From NCBI GenBank assembly GCA_025175895.1, contig CM045988.1:93035137-93099136 (forward strand): DNA of 64,000 bases. The letters are read 5' to 3'. The position numbers and the translations under genes are program-made. The DNA is from Wurfbainia villosa. Taxonomy: Eukaryota > Streptophyta > Magnoliopsida > Zingiberales > Zingiberaceae. The first letter of the stretch is position 1. Each line of letters starts with the position of its first letter. The notes under the pieces were generated by a model. It was not told the DNA's origin. It did not search any database and saw only the letters and a program-made list of their open reading frames with translations. Shown here one piece after another: positions 10,430 through 22,871 of this stretch.

Positions 10430-11764
10430 TCATATTATGTAAACATCACCAGTTTAAGGGTTCGTCGGGAAAAAGAAAATCAAAAACTACCGAAGTTAAA
10501 AGTTCTTTGTTCCCCGCAAAGTTTGCAGATGAGTGAGCAAGACAATTAGAGTAGTTCTGGTATATGCATCCAATTAATGTTGTGCTTACAAAAGATCGGC
10601 TAAATATGAACATTTATTCAAGTGTTATCGAGATATCAATCGAGGAGGTCTTTTAAGTGTCTAAACGACTGCAGGAAATCATTGTAGGCCATATTACCTT
10701 GCTTTTTGTTACTCTTTTTTTTTTTTTCTTTTTAAGAAATCTTTCTAATCCCAAGAGTCCGTGCCATATTAAAAAAAATATGTTTTTTTAATAATCAATC
10801 AATTGATATTTCATATTAAAAATTAAAATTTATCTTTACTAAATATTATAAGAAATTTCTCAATCAATCAATCAATCAAATTTATCATTCAATTTTTAGA
10901 TATTTTATTTAATTTTTTAAATAAACAATGACAAATCGAATTTATTAGTCTATTGATTAATTGACTGATACTTTATATTATCTGATTAAATTAATTTTTT
11001 AAATTTAAAATTGAATCGAATTAATAAATATTTTAATAAATAAATTTCTGAATTAATTGAATTGAATTTTCTATTTTGATGATTCAATCAATTTATTCGA
11101 TTTAGCTAAACTTTTGATTTTGATTATTTAATCAATTTATTCAATTTAATTGATATTTTGTGCAGTCCCGTAATAAAATGGCTAAAATAAAAATTCATGT
11201 AATAGATGATCCATAGTTGTTTAACATTGCCTATCATATATCCACATAGGCAAACGGCATATATTAAAATAATATTACAATAAAAAAGGATTAAAATTAA
11301 ATTAAGAATGATTACTTAATATGTACAATACTTAAATCAATTAAAATAAATCTAAAATCATATATAAATAAGTTATAATTGATAAATAAATTTTAAGCAC
11401 GTAATAACAATGAAAATAATTCATATTTCATATATATTACAATTAAAAAAATAAAAATAAAAATGAAATACATAATTTGGTAGTTTAACTCTGCACACAC
11501 TTAATTTCCAATAATATGTGAAAAGTGCATTTGACTTTTATATTTATCAAAAGTGTATTTACTTTTCAAAATAATTTTTATAAAATGATAAAAAATCTTG
11601 AACCGACTTATGTAACTTAGTGGTCATATCCACACCGATCTTGAACTATTGGTCAAGTCAATCTCTACTTCTAGTCATGAAATCTTAGTTATATTATTTA
11701 TAATTTCAAACTATATATGAAATCACAATTGCTAGTAATAAAATCATGACTAAATTTACTATAT
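10430..11764. other. AT-rich non-coding stretch
   Basis: No gene seen. It contains a T-rich run near 10720, AATC repeats at 10860-10880 and degenerate AATCAATTTATTCAATT-type repeats from 10790 to 11160. It could be intron or former 5' flank of the MADS gene. It ends at the Tat target site (ATATC, 11765-11769). Confidence 0.6.
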
Positions 11765-11769
11765 ATATC

Positions 11770-12746
11770 TGATACCGGACAAAATTAACCTATAATGACA
11801 AAAGTTTTTGTATTTATAACTACTCACCCATTAAAGACAGCTGGTATACAAAGGCATCACGCCTCAGCATAAGGTCGAATGATAAAAAATGAATAAATGA
11901 AGGCCTCACACCTCGATAAGATGTGGAATGAAGAAGACTTATTCTATCTCAGCTCCTTCGAATGACGAAACTATTATCTCTCGGCCTTGTTGAATGAAGA
12001 AGACCATTTTAAAACAAAGGCCTTATATCTCGGCTAATATATTCTATCTCGGCTATATACCAATCCGAAAGCCTGATATTCAGTTACATATTCCTTTCCT
12101 ACTAGGTAGCATTCTTAGCATATATTATGTCTCAGCTTTAATTAAATGATGTGACATTCATTGGAGACAAAATAGCCAGCAGAGTTTTCTCCAACAATAA
12201 CCTCCTTTGACAGGATGACATATGATCATATCTACTTCAGAGAAATATGTCAGGTCTATTAAATGAAGGTGTGTCTTCTATCAACTACGCGAGGGTATTA
12301 ATTATGACTCATGCGCTGACAACATTTATGAGGGTAATGATCTCAATTATCTCTAATAGTTGGTGCCGTCCTATCATATATAAGGTCATACCACCCATAC
12401 CCCCCCATACATCTCCTCAGGCAGGACTTCACCTATATAAGGGGCACTTGAAGGGAAGAAGGGGAGGTTTGACATCTTCTACTTTACGCTAGTGCTTTCA
12501 TATTCTCTCTACCTACTAATTCTTTCCTTGAGCGTTGAAGGAGCCTAGCCGAGATTTCTCTCGGCACCCTTAACCGTTTCTTTTTACGCAAGATTCATCT
12601 CAGCCTTGAAGCTTCATTCGACCCACATCCGAGATAACTCACCCTTTCATTCAACACCATTGCCGCATCAACCCTTCGAACCTAGTCATCCCTCCTTTGC
12701 CGTTGTCGCCATTGGACACCTCAGCATCCCGATCTTAGTCGAATCA
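11770..12746 (+). repeat. Tat element 5' LTR
   Basis: 977 bp, about 90% similar by eye to the 3' LTR at 21895-22866. It has a TATATAAGGGG-type promoter box (near 12433; near 22553 in the 3' LTR). The terminus TGATACC...GAATCA abuts the PBS. Confidence 0.93.
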
Positions 12747-12762
12747 TTGGCGCCGTCTGTGG
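12747..12762 (+). promoter_or_regulatory. Primer-binding site of the Tat element
   Basis: TTGGCGCCGTCTGTGG immediately after the 5' LTR, the PBS type common in Tat-lineage elements (tRNA-primed minus-strand synthesis). Confidence 0.85.
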
Positions 12763-12790
12763 AAAACTTTACAAACATAACTGAGACAAG

Positions 12791-14266
12791 GATGAAAGAC
12801 CAAGGAGTGAATTCCGACAACCTGAACTCTACCGAAGAAAACCTGATAAGGGAAAACATCATCGCCCTAGTCAAGGCCACCATTGAGGGTGTCATACGTG
12901 AGCACTTTCCTAGAGGGCCTGCCTCTATGCCGACGTCCCCCAGCCCGATTCAAGGCCCAATGCCAGCGCCTGCCCCATCAACTCCAACTCCTCCCAAAGC
13001 TATTTCCATAGTATCACTACCGACTGAGTCATCTTCAATGACATCTTTGCAAGAATCCTCGAAGGAAATGCCTTCTTGCACACTACCACACCAAGATCCC
13101 AGAAAGGGAAAAGCTCCATCTGTTGGCTTGGATTCTCCTCTAGCATTATAGCCGAAAGATTACCCAAGAGATTCAAGATGTTGTCTGTCGGAGAATACAA
13201 CGGCTCTACTGATCCCGAAGAGAATTTAGGGTGATTCAAGAAAGTTGTCTTGCTGCACAAATATTCCAATGGAGCAAAGTGTCAAGTCTTCTCTCTCAAC
13301 CTGGTGGGTCCTGCTCAGAGATGGTTTGACCGACTCTCGGAAGGATCTATCATCTCCTTCCAAGAACTCTCGGCTCTCTTCCTTCAGCACTTTGCTAGCA
13401 GTAAAGGTATCGAAAAATTGCTCAGTACCTTATGTCTGTAAAACAAAAAGTCGGGATTATATACACCAGTTCAACCGGATAGTTGTGGATGTCTCGAGCA
13501 TTTCGTCCGAGACAATAGTTAACGCCTTCTCGCAAGGCTTAATACGAGGGGATTTCTCGAAATCTTTGATGAAGAGACTCCCACCGCACTTTGAGGCACT
13601 ATTGGGATGAGCCGAAGCATGCATTAACTTGGAGGAGGCCGAAAAAGCAGCGGATGAATAGAAAAGTACGGAAGAGCCAAGCAAGCCGCAACCCCCGAGG
13701 TACTGGTCCTCTCTCCCACTAGCACCGACTCGTCCTCCTCGAGCCCCGCCTGCTTATTCACCATGGTTGGTCAAAGATCGGGCAATTCACATGGTTCAAG
13801 AGACCACTCAACCCTTGATAATGTCCAGTCAGCACAACCCTTTATGTGCCTTTCACCAAGTCTACGACTATTCAACACGGGAGTGCCATAATCTGGATAA
13901 AGAAATCAGACAAGTAATGTGAGAACAACAACAGAATTTCAGTGCTCAACTGAGGTTTCCACAAATAGAGGTGAGGCCAGGGCCAAGGAGCTATGCACAA
14001 CGAAAACCTTTGAAGCGGGAACACCAACCTTCACTGAAGGAGCCGAGTAGACATGCCCAGGCCCCACGAAGAACCAGGGAAGCTTCCCCAAGGCAACCTG
14101 CTCCTCGACGAGAGTCACCTAGGGAACTCTCCAACACTCCACACCATGACATTATCAACATGATCATCGACGGAGCCACCGATGGAGACTCAAATCGAGC
14201 CAGGAAAACTCACGGAAGGCGGTTGGAAAATATGAAGGTGAATACCAACCGAAGACAGGCCGAATG
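12791..14266 (+). pseudogene. Tat gag polyprotein region, broken
   Basis: It opens MKDQGVNSDNLNSTEENL and runs through a Pro/Ser-rich linker to a stop at 13148. The Gag core (PF03732 type) continues in shifting frames: SVGEYNGSTDPEENLG, CQVFSLNLVGPAQRWFDRLS, FLQHFASSKGIEKL, then in another frame YIHQFNRIVVDVSS and NAFSQGLIRGDFSKSLMKR. A basic, Arg/Pro-rich tail lies at 13971-14266. There are at least three stops or shifts. The protein would have formed the particle shell that packages element RNA. Confidence 0.88.
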
Positions 14267-14269
14267 ACC

Positions 14270-14768
14270 TTCACTCACATTCGGCCCCGAGGACCTGCGA
14301 GGAGTTTCTATTCCGCATGATGATGCTTGGGTGATTCAAGCCACCATCACTAATTATGACGTGGCCAGGATCTTCGTGGATACAGATAGCTCGGTTAATG
14401 TTTTTTTTAAAGACGCTTTTGATTGTATGCAGCTCGACCTGACTCAGATCCAACCAATGAATACTGCTCTATTCGATTTCTCGGGGCACGAGGTATCTCC
14501 ACTCGGTCGGATTGACCTGCCTCTATCTCTGGGAGAGGAACTCCTCCGTTAGACCAGAATCACCACCTTTACGGTGGTATACATTACCTCAACTTATAAC
14601 GTCATCTTGGGAAGGTCGGCGTTACATTCCTTCGAAGCTGCCATACCAACTTATCACCAGAAGATCAAATTCCCCGTGAATAATCAAGTTGGGGAGGATA
14701 CTCGAGATCAAAAGATAGCTCAGAGATGCTATGTGGAAGCAGTTCGGACTGACCCTAAAAAAAGTTGA
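14270..14768 (+). pseudogene. Tat aspartic protease region
   Basis: Residues around 14370-14410 read ARIFVDTDSSVNVFFKDAF, corresponding to the retropepsin active-site segment usually seen as VDTGSS. Here the Gly is Asp. A second block, YITSTYNVILGRSALHSFEA (14575-14634), is the family's C-terminal ILGR motif. A stop at about 14551 separates the two. Confidence 0.85.
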
Positions 14769-14799
14769 AAGATTGAAATATCAGAGGTTTATACTCTCC

Positions 14800-15900
14800 G
14801 AGAAGAGCCATTGGACGAAGAAGTTGTACAAATATGTCAAGATCAACCTGATCGAGTCATTCGAGTCACTGTCGATTTGCCAGCCGAGCTAAAGCAAGGA
14901 GTAACCAACTATTTGACAAACAACTGAGACGTCTTTACCTGGCATGAAGGACAAAATCAGAGTATCTCCCAAACCATAATGAAGCATTAGCTGAATTCCC
15001 TTCCCAGATCTTGCCCAGTAAAACAAAAGAGAAGACACTTTGGCCCAAAGAAAGATTAGATTATCCAAGCTGAAGTACAAAAATTATAGCAAGCTGGGTA
15101 CATCCGAGAGGTGCAGTTCCCTGAATGGTTGTCAAATATTGTACTAGTACCAAAACCAAAAGGAAAGTGGAGAGTATGTATAGATTTCAGAGATCTTAAT
15201 AAAGCATGCCCTAAAGATTGCTAACTCATACTTCGGATAAATCAGCTAGTTGATTCTACGACAGAATACGAATTGATTTGTATGTTAGAAGTGCATCAGG
15301 GGTATCATCAAATTCCATTAGCACAAGGAGATCAAGAGAAAGTCAACTTTGTTAAGACGGACGATACTTTCTGTTACAAGGTCATGTCATTCGGATTAAA
15401 GAATGCCGGCGCCACCTACGAAAAGCTAATGGATAAAGTATTTCAATCGCAAATAGGACGAAACATTGAAGTATATGTGGAAGACATTCTCATCAAGTCT
15501 ATAAAAGTTGAAGACATTATTAAGGACATGGCAGAGACATTCAACAGTACGAAATTCAGCTCAATCCCAACAAATGTATATTCGGCATATGAAGAGGCAA
15601 GTTTCTCGGGTACATTGTGACCGAACGAGGCATCGAAGTCAATCCTGAAAAAGCTCAAGCCTTGTAGAACATGACCTCTCCTCGAAATATCAGAGAAGTA
15701 CAAAGGCTACTCGGAAGGATAACGACGCTCTCATACTTTATCCCTAAGTCGGATGAGCGGAGCCTTCCTTTCTTCAAGGTGCTCCATAAGTCGGCTCGAT
15801 TTTCATGGGACAAGAAGTGTGAACAGGCTTTTATGGAGTTGAAACAATATATATTTGAGCTGCTTACACTTGCTAAGCCGGTGCCCGGAGAAAGCTTGTA
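14800..15900 (+). pseudogene. Tat reverse transcriptase region
   Basis: Recognisable blocks are VPKPKGKWRVCIDFRDLNKA (about 15152-15210), HQGYHQIPLAQGDQEKVNFV, SFGLKNAGATYEKLMDKVF and VYVEDILIKS (about 15470-15500). The last is the YVDD catalytic box with one Asp changed to Glu. Stops occur in the start region and at about 15222 and 15665. The following ITTLSYFIPKSDERSLPFF matches the connection region toward RNase H. Confidence 0.9.
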
Positions 15901-16228
15901 GGTATATTTGGTCGCGACAGAAGAAGTCATAGCATCAGTCCTGCTTCGGCAAGAGGAGGGTAGGCAATTGCCTATTTATTTTGTCAGTAATCTATTAAAA
16001 GCTGTCGAGAGTCGGTATACAACACTGGAAAAATTAGCACTAGGTCTACTTATAACGGCCAGAAAACTCTGCCTCTATTTCCCGTCTCATCCGGTCACAG
16101 TCCTAACCAACAGTGGCCTCAAAAGAATATTGACAAATCCTGAGGCATTCAACCGTTTAATCAAGTGGACCACAGAACTAGTCGAATATGATATCCAGTA
16201 TCAGTCTAGAACGACCCTCAAAGAATAA
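15901..16228 (+). pseudogene. Tat RNase H domain
   Basis: The frame reads YLVATEEVIASVLLRQEEGR, QLPIYFVSNLLKAVESRYTT, LEKLALGLLITARKL and AFNRLIKWTTELVEYDIQYQ. This is the classic retroelement RNase H that follows Ty3-gypsy RT. It ends at a stop at about 16226. Confidence 0.87.
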
Positions 16229-16755
16229 GTGTTAGAAGATTTCCTAGCCGAGACACCGGGGGTAGAAAGAAATGAAACATGGCAAGTATATGTCGATGGC
16301 TTAGTTACTAAACAAGGAAGCAGAGCGGGACTGCTACTAGTATCTCCGTAGGAAGATATGATCCAAATCGCAGTGCAACTCAACTTTCGGGCCTCTAACA
16401 ATGAAGCTGAATAGGAAGCTTTACTGGCCAATCTTCGGGGTTGCTCGACATGTCGGATCCTCACGGGTTTCCTTATACTCTAACTCACAGCTGGTCATGG
16501 ATCAAGTTAAAGGCTCATATGACACCAACAATCAGCGACTTCAATTGTATATGAAGGCTTGTCGCAAGATGACATCTGAATTCCAAGAAGTTACCCTACA
16601 TAAAATCCCTCAGCCAGATAATCAAAAGGCTGACGAGTTGGTTTGCATGGCCAGTGCCCTCACTACTTGGAACCTGGATGACTCACTGGCCGAGATTCAA
16701 CTCATTGCTCATATAGATCAAGATTTGATTGCGCCCAAAAGCTTGCCAGATTAGA
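16229..16755 (+). pseudogene. Second, archaeal-like RNase H (aRH)
   Basis: A piece with WQVYVDGLVTKQGSRAGLLL (about 16280-16340) and SNNEAE is followed, after stops, by SSRVSLYSNSQLVMDQVKGS and LHKIPQPDNQKADELVCMAS. The D...E...YSNSQLV...NQKAD series matches the additional RNase H carried between RH and integrase in Tat-lineage elements and supports the lineage call. Confidence 0.87.
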
Positions 16756-16799
16756 GAACTCCCCTTATTGATTATCTGAAAATGGGGACATTGCCAGAA

Positions 16800-17970
16800 G
16801 ATTGAGCTGAGGCGCAGATCATAAAGAAAAGAGGGACCATATTTGTCTTGATTGGAGACACCCTATATAAGCGGCCTTTCACTTGGCCCCTACTTAAGTG
16901 TCTCAGTGAGGAAGGAGTTGATTATGTCATGAGAGAAATACATGAAGGATGCTGCGGAAATCACTCGGGAGGAACATCTTTAGCCCGAAAAATTATTTTG
17001 GCCGACTCTTCAAAAGGACGCCACTCATTGCATTCGGATCTGCCTCTGCTGTCAGAAGCATCAGAATTTCTCTCGGTAGCCAACTAAATTATTAAAAGCA
17101 TCATTGGTATCATGCCCTTTCGACCAATAGGGGATGGATATAGTGGGTTCGTTACCAACTGGATCGAATCAGAAAAAGTTCCTATTGGTCACAGTGGATT
17201 GCTTTTCAAAGTGGGTAGAAGCAGAACCCCTAGCCCGGATAACTGAAGAAGTTGTATTGAAATTCTTGTAGAAAAATATAGTTTGCCAATTCGACATTCC
17301 AAGAAAATTGGTCTCGGACAATGGACGACAGTTTCAGAGTCGAAAAATAAAGGAATGGTGCCAACAATTGAAGATTCAACAGGCTTTCACATCAGTGGCA
17401 TACCCTAAAAGTAATGGACAAGCTGAAGTAACCAATCACAAGTTGATTCGGGGGATTAAAATTAAGTTGGATCATACGGGGGAAAGTTGGGTGGAAGAAT
17501 TACCAAGCATTCTTTGGACATACAGAACAACTCCCAAAGATAGTACTGGTTTCACCCCTTTTCATTTAGTCTATGGGTCCGAAGCCCTAGTCCCGGTTGA
17601 AATTGGTATGGGGTCGCCTAGAATCTTGGTTTATGCTTTGGACAACAACAACAATGATGAAACAAGGCTGGTAGAGTTAGACTTAGTAACAGAGACAAGA
17701 GACAACGCTACTAGACGAATGAGTATTTTCCAGAGAAAGTTGGCACAAACTTAAAACAAGAGAGTGGTACCTCGTTCCTTTCAGCTCGGTGATTTTGTAT
17801 GGGAGAAAATTCAAACTGCGGGAGAAGTTCGTAAATTAGCACCCCGATGGGAGGGCCCATACAAAATTATTAAGAAGCTCAGTTCATGAGCATATTACCT
17901 CCAAGATGGCGAAGGAAAAGAGCTCGCCCGACCATGAAATGCTTTCCATTTGCGACCCTATTATGTGTAA
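16800..17970 (+). pseudogene. Tat integrase
   Basis: The zinc-binding part reads YVMREIHEGCCGNHSGGTSL (about 16923-16982), but the following Cys pair region is damaged. The catalytic core has LLVTVDCFSKWVEAEPLARI (first Asp), KLVSDNGRQFQSRKIKEW (second Asp) and KSNGQAEVTNHKL (Glu), so the D,D,E residues are all still present. The stretch 17308-17754 is open for 148 codons, ending NATRRMSIFQRKLAQT, with a stop just before the C-terminal LGDFVWEKI region. Confidence 0.9.
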
Positions 17971-18049
17971 CATTCACACGGTATGTAAGAAAGCTTTTCA
18001 TTTGTGAATAATAAGAGCTTTTCTTTATGATTGCGGGCATGTATTCTCA

Positions 18050-18870
18050 TAAATTCGTCTATCACGTCGCATCTCGGATAAGTCGTCTATCATGGTGCAA
18101 TTCGGATTAAGCTGCCTATCAAGGCGCATCTTTTCAAAAGCCACCTATCACGGTGCAATTCAGATTAAGCCGTCTATCACGGTGCATTCTTTTAAAAAGA
18201 TGCCTATCACGACGCATCTTTACAAAAGTCATCTATCACGGTGCAATTCGGATTAAGCCGTCTATCACGACGCATCTTTTCAAAAGCCACCTATCATGGT
18301 GCAATTCGAATTAAGCCACCTATAACGACATATCTTTTCAAAAGTCACCTATCACGGTGCAATTCGGATTAAGACGCCTATCACAACGCATTCTTATAAA
18401 AGCCGTTTATCACGACGCATCTTATAAAAGCCACCTATCACGGTGCAATTCGGATTAAGCCGCCTATCACGGCGCATTCTTATAAAAAATCGCCTATCAC
18501 GATGCATCTTTTCAAAAGTCACCTATCACAGTGCAATTCGGGTTAAGTCACCTATCACGACGTATTCTTATCACATGCACCTATCACGGTGCAATTTGGA
18601 CTAAGACGTCTATTACAGTGCATTCTTATAAAAGTCACCTATCACGGTGCATCTCGGATTATCTTCATTAAAGATCGCCTATCATGGCTGACTCTAAGTA
18701 TTTCTCTCTCGGAGTATTCTCATTAAAGATCGCCTATCATGGCTGACCCCAAGTATTTCTCTCTCGGAGTATTCTCATTAAAGATCGTCTATCATGGCTG
18801 GCCCCAAGTTTTCTCTCTCAGAGTATTCTCATTAAAGATCATCTATCACAGCTGGTTCAAAGTATTATCT
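18050..18870 (+). repeat. Two-part tandem array downstream of integrase
   Basis: From 18050 to about 18660 there are some 20 degenerate ~30-bp monomers, roughly CGCCTATCACGGTGCA plus TTCGGATTAAG or TCTTTTCAAAAG, alternating in pairs. From 18666 the monomer becomes 55 bp (CATTAAAGATCGCCTATCAT plus a CTCTCTCGGAGTATTCT part), with starts at 18666, 18721, 18776 and 18830. The shared core CGCCTATCA links both parts. Confidence 0.93.
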
Positions 18871-19180
18871 CTCGGCTCATTCTTATTATGGCCGATTGAC
18901 GGGGCATATTACTTAAGTCGCTATCGTGGCGTGTCTTGACCAAGACCCTTACCTCAAAGCAAGGTGAAGGTACTTATTATACCCATCACCATCCCAAGCC
19001 TTATTAATTACTGCATAAGTATGGGTTATTTCTTTACGTTCCTTCATACTCTAAAAAAGCCGAGAGATGCGATTAATTTTTCCAAAACAATGACAGTTAG
19101 GCTCGGCAATAACTTGTTATAGTAAAACACAGGTTGAGATGAGGTTACAAGTTAACAAAATTGTCGAAAGGAAAAACTTA

Positions 19181-19471
19181 GGGGGCGTTTGGTAAGCATT
19201 TTCATCTCCGTTTTTCATTTTCATTTTCTGCGAAAACGAGAAAACGCGTTTGGTTCGCGTTTTCCATCTCCATTTTCTAGAAAATAAAGGAGCATTTTTT
19301 GGAAAACTGGAAAATGAGAAATAATTGTTTTTTGTTTCCATTTTCTTTTTCCAAAAAATAAAAGAGCATTTTCTGGAAAACTGGAAAACAAAAAAAACTC
19401 ATTTTCTGTTTTCTGGAAAAAGAGAGAATGAAAACAGAAAACAGAAAATTCTCTGCGAACCAAACGCCCCC
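19181..19471. mobile_element. Tourist-like MITE nested in the Tat element
   Basis: 291 bp bounded by perfect terminal inverted repeats GGGGGCGTTTGGT / ACCAAACGCCCCC and a 3-bp TTA target duplication (19178-19180, 19472-19474), as expected of PIF/Harbinger-derived MITEs. The inside is rich in GAAAA and TTTTC and has no coding capacity. Confidence 0.9.
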
Positions 19472-19589
19472 TTAGTGCCTGTTGCGGCTACAAAAGTACT
19501 AGAAATAAAAACGAAAACTAAAACTACTTAGGGAGCCCACCGAGCACCGAGTTCGGGGTCTCGTCAATAAGGCGTTGTAAGTCCAAGAA

Positions 19590-21478
19590 CTCAGTAGAAG
19601 CCCCTTCGAGGGGGGGGGGAGTACCCGACCTCCTTGAAATGCCAGATGACCCCCTCATATCCTATCTCTAGGAAGTCAATGGTCCTCCTCCCTAGAATAT
19701 CAGAGAACTTCTCCGAGCCGAGGAATGCCTTCTTGCGTAGCTCCCACAGGCCTTCCTCGCCAACCTGGTAAGAAACTAGTTCAGCCCTGGCTTCTTCCGC
19801 TTGGGCCGCTAGCTCGTCACGCCGCTTAGCCTCGAAAGCTGCTTGAGCAACTCTAGTATGCTCAACCTGCAACAATTTGGCCTCATCTTCCTCTGCTCGG
19901 GCTCTAAGCTCCTTCACCTCGGCCGCTTGAAGACGAAGGCGCTCGATTTTCTGCGCCTGGCTTCGAAGGTCGTCCTCGTAACGAAGGACCTTCGATCGAG
20001 ACACGACCACCTCAGATTGGGCAATCTCGAACTCCACCTCCTTATCGCGGAATTGAGTGTTGGCGGTCATCACCTGAGCCCACATACCTTGGAAGGGCGG
20101 GTCATCGTTCCGGTGGTACCCCCAGAACTGCAAAGAAAAGGTTAAGTTAGTACACAGGACGAAAGAGAAAAACTTAAAAACTTTTAAAAAAAAAGTTACC
20201 TGTGCCTAGTGAGTGTTCGTCTCGTCGCTTAAAGACGGGATGAACTTCTCCTTGGCAGACACCCCTACCGCATCTCGGATTTCCTAGAGGAAACCCCGGG
20301 TCCGGTGTTCTCGTCTCAATATGGAATGACTGGATGACATCCCGGGCATAGACGGGCTGGGGTTGTACGGATGTGAGGCGGTGGGCTCGGCTAGAGGATC
20401 GAGGACCCCCGGATACTCCTCTGTTGGTGGAGCCGGATTGTTGGAGGGATCGACACCACTCGACCCAGCCGAGTCATGGAGACTTGGGCTAGGCGATCCG
20501 CAGGAGGGACTTCCTTCAATGGAGGAAAGCACCACCCGACTTCTTTTCTGGCACTGGTGCTGCTCCTCAGACCCTTCTGAACTAATCACCTCGGCCACCA
20601 TGGAGAGTCAAGGTGGAGGGGAGCTTTCAGAATCAGTCCTTTCCAACGTCTCGACCGGAGCATCTGCAGGGGCGATCATTTATGCTCGTTTTCATTTTAT
20701 CTTCTTATTAATAGAAGCCCTGAACATGACTTCGACTGTAAGAGACAAAAAGTTAGTTAGAGTTAATAATACAAAGCAAGAAAGAATAATTTTTTTTTTA
20801 CCTAAGGTACCACTCAGCTCGGCTTCTATCGGACTTAAGCCGAAGTGGTATAAGAGCCGCTCCTCCAGCAAAACATTTACATTAAAGCTCAAGCCCGAGA
20901 TAACTCCCACTATCTCTCGGTAAGCAAGAGTCTTCTTAAAGCTTCGAAGAGAAGGAGAAGGGGGCAGCTCGAGTTGCCACCCATTCAGGCGGAGGAAGGG
21001 GGACTCCGACTTTACAAACAAGTATCGGGTTTTTAATACTTGTGCGAGGTGATAAGCTTCGCCAAGAATTTGATCTCTCGGTGAATCGTGAGAAAGAAAA
21101 CACCTGCCTCTTTCCTTTTTGGGATAAAGCAGGCATGGAAAGCGGCGACCGATAGGGGAAGATGATAGAAAATAAAGATAATAATGAAGCCATTGATGAG
21201 GTTGAAGGAATTAGGAGTTAACTATTGTAAAGAGATAAGGAAATAGTTAGACAATTCGGCGTGAAAGGGATGGATAGGAAAACGAAGACCAGCTGCTAGC
21301 TGATCATGGAAAAGGTCATAAACTCGGAAGGGGGCACATGGGGGCGTTGGTCTCGCTGTGGAGCCTTAAGTCTATAGGAATTAGGGATGCGGAAAGCGGA
21401 CCTAATCTCATTACGAAGGTCGGAGGTAACAATGCTACAAGTCTTAAGGTACCAGAGATCAATGGATGTAGCCATCAA
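19590..21478 (-). pseudogene. Antisense ORF of the Tat element (putative gypsy-type transposon domain, PF04195-like)
   Basis: It runs against the element's other genes, upstream of the 3' LTR. From the ATG at 21478: DLRNEIRSAFRIPNSYRLKA, then VPPSEFMTFSM. After stops come LTPNSFNLINGFIIIFIFYH-like and FHACFIPKRKEAGVFF-like segments, SPLPPPEW, FLRLNGWQLELPPSPSLRSF (about 20990) and LLYHFGLSPIEAEL. The C-terminal part (20601-20284, then 20133-19591) is Ser/Pro-rich and then a strong Glu/Ala/Arg coiled coil (VKELRARAEEDEAKLLQVEH). This matches the extra antisense gene described in Retand/RIRE2-type elements, whose role is unknown. There are several stops, plus probable introns (for example near 20134-20210). 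Confidence 0.83.
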
Positions 21479-21894
21479 AAAAAGGAGAAAGGGATAATGG
21501 ACTTACGGGACAGGGAACCTCGACGGAGAAGGAAAGGGGAGAATGATCACCGGAGAAGAAGACGCTGAGAAAGTCGAACACAGAAGTGACGAAACCTAGG
21601 CATCAAAGGGTATTTATAAAGAAACCGTGCCACTTCGTCTCTCGAGGATCCTTTTTCGGGATCCCACGAACATGTGGCATGGTTGTGCGAAGCCTCGGGA
21701 AACGAGGTGATCATATCTGAATCCTCACATTTATGCCATATCCCTAAAGACGGATTTTGTCCGGTCTTGAGGACAGATGTTAAGTGTTGCCTCTCATACT
21801 CTATTAAATCAAAAGAATAAATCGTAATAAGTCAAGGCTAGTCTAGTCAGTCATGCTACGCACATCCTTCGACTAGATTTGGGAGGGGTGCCTA

Positions 21895-22866
21895 TGATAC
21901 CGGACAAAACTAACCTATAATGGCAAAGGTTTTTGTATTTATAACTACCCACGCATTAAAGCAGCTGGTATGCAAAGGCATCACACCTTAGCACAAGGAC
22001 GAATGATAAAAGATGAATCATGAAGGTCTCACACCTCGGTAAGATGCCGAATGAAGAATACTTATTCCACCTCAGCTCTTTCCCGAATGACGAAGCTATT
22101 ATCTCTCGGCCTTGCCAAATGAAGAAGATCATTTTAAAACAAAGGCCTTATGTCTCAGCTAATATATTTTATCTCGACTATATAGCAATCCGAAGGCCTG
22201 ACATTCAATTGCATATTTCTTTCTTGCCATGTGATATTTCTAGCATATATTATGTCTCGACTTTAATTAAATGATGTGGCATTCATTGGAGACAAAATAG
22301 CCAGCAAGACCTTCTCCAGCAATAATCTCCTCCAACAGGATGACATATGACCATACATACTTCAGAGAAATATGTCAGGTCTATTAAATGAAGGCGTGTC
22401 TCCTATCAACTGCGCGAGGGTATTAATTATGACTCATGCGTCGGCAGCATTTATGAAGGTAATGATCTCAATTATCTCTAATAGTCGACGTCGTTCTGTC
22501 ATAAGGTCATACCGCCCATACCCCCCGTACATCTCTGCAGGCAGGACTTCGCCTATATAAGGGGCACTTGAAGGGAAGAAGGGGAGGTTCGACATCTTCT
22601 ACTTTACGCTAGTGCTTCCATATTCTCTCTACCTATTAATTCCTGTCTTGAGCGTCAGAGGGGCCTAACCGAGATCTCTCTCGGTGCCTTTAACCATTTC
22701 TTTCTGCGCAGGATTCGTCTCAGCTTTGAAGCTTCATTCGGCCCATTTCTGAGATAACTCACCTTTTCATTCAGCACCATTGCCGCATCAATCCTTCGAA
22801 CTGAGTCATCCCTCCTTTGTCGTTGTTGCCATTGGACACCTCAGCATCCCGGTTTCAGCTGAATCA
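21895..22866 (+). repeat. Tat element 3' LTR
   Basis: 972 bp, matching the 5' LTR with many substitutions and some small indels. The target duplication ATATC follows at 22867. Confidence 0.93.
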
Positions 22867-22871
22867 ATATC

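Larger units (their letters stand above)
11770..22866 (+). mobile_element. Full-length Tat-lineage (Retand-like) Ty3-gypsy retrotransposon, inactive
   Basis: The element is 11.1 kb with TSD ATATC at 11765-11769 and 22867-22871. LTRs are 11770-12746 and 21895-22866, both starting TGATACCGG and ending GAATCA. The PBS TTGGCGCCGTCTGTGG follows the 5' LTR directly, and a purine-rich tract (AGATTTGGGAGGGG, 21876-21889) precedes the 3' LTR. Gene order is gag-PR-RT-RH-aRH-IN. The second, archaeal-like RNase H and a long 3' region with an antisense ORF are Tat hallmarks. Every coding domain has stops or shifts, so it is non-autonomous today. Confidence 0.95.
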
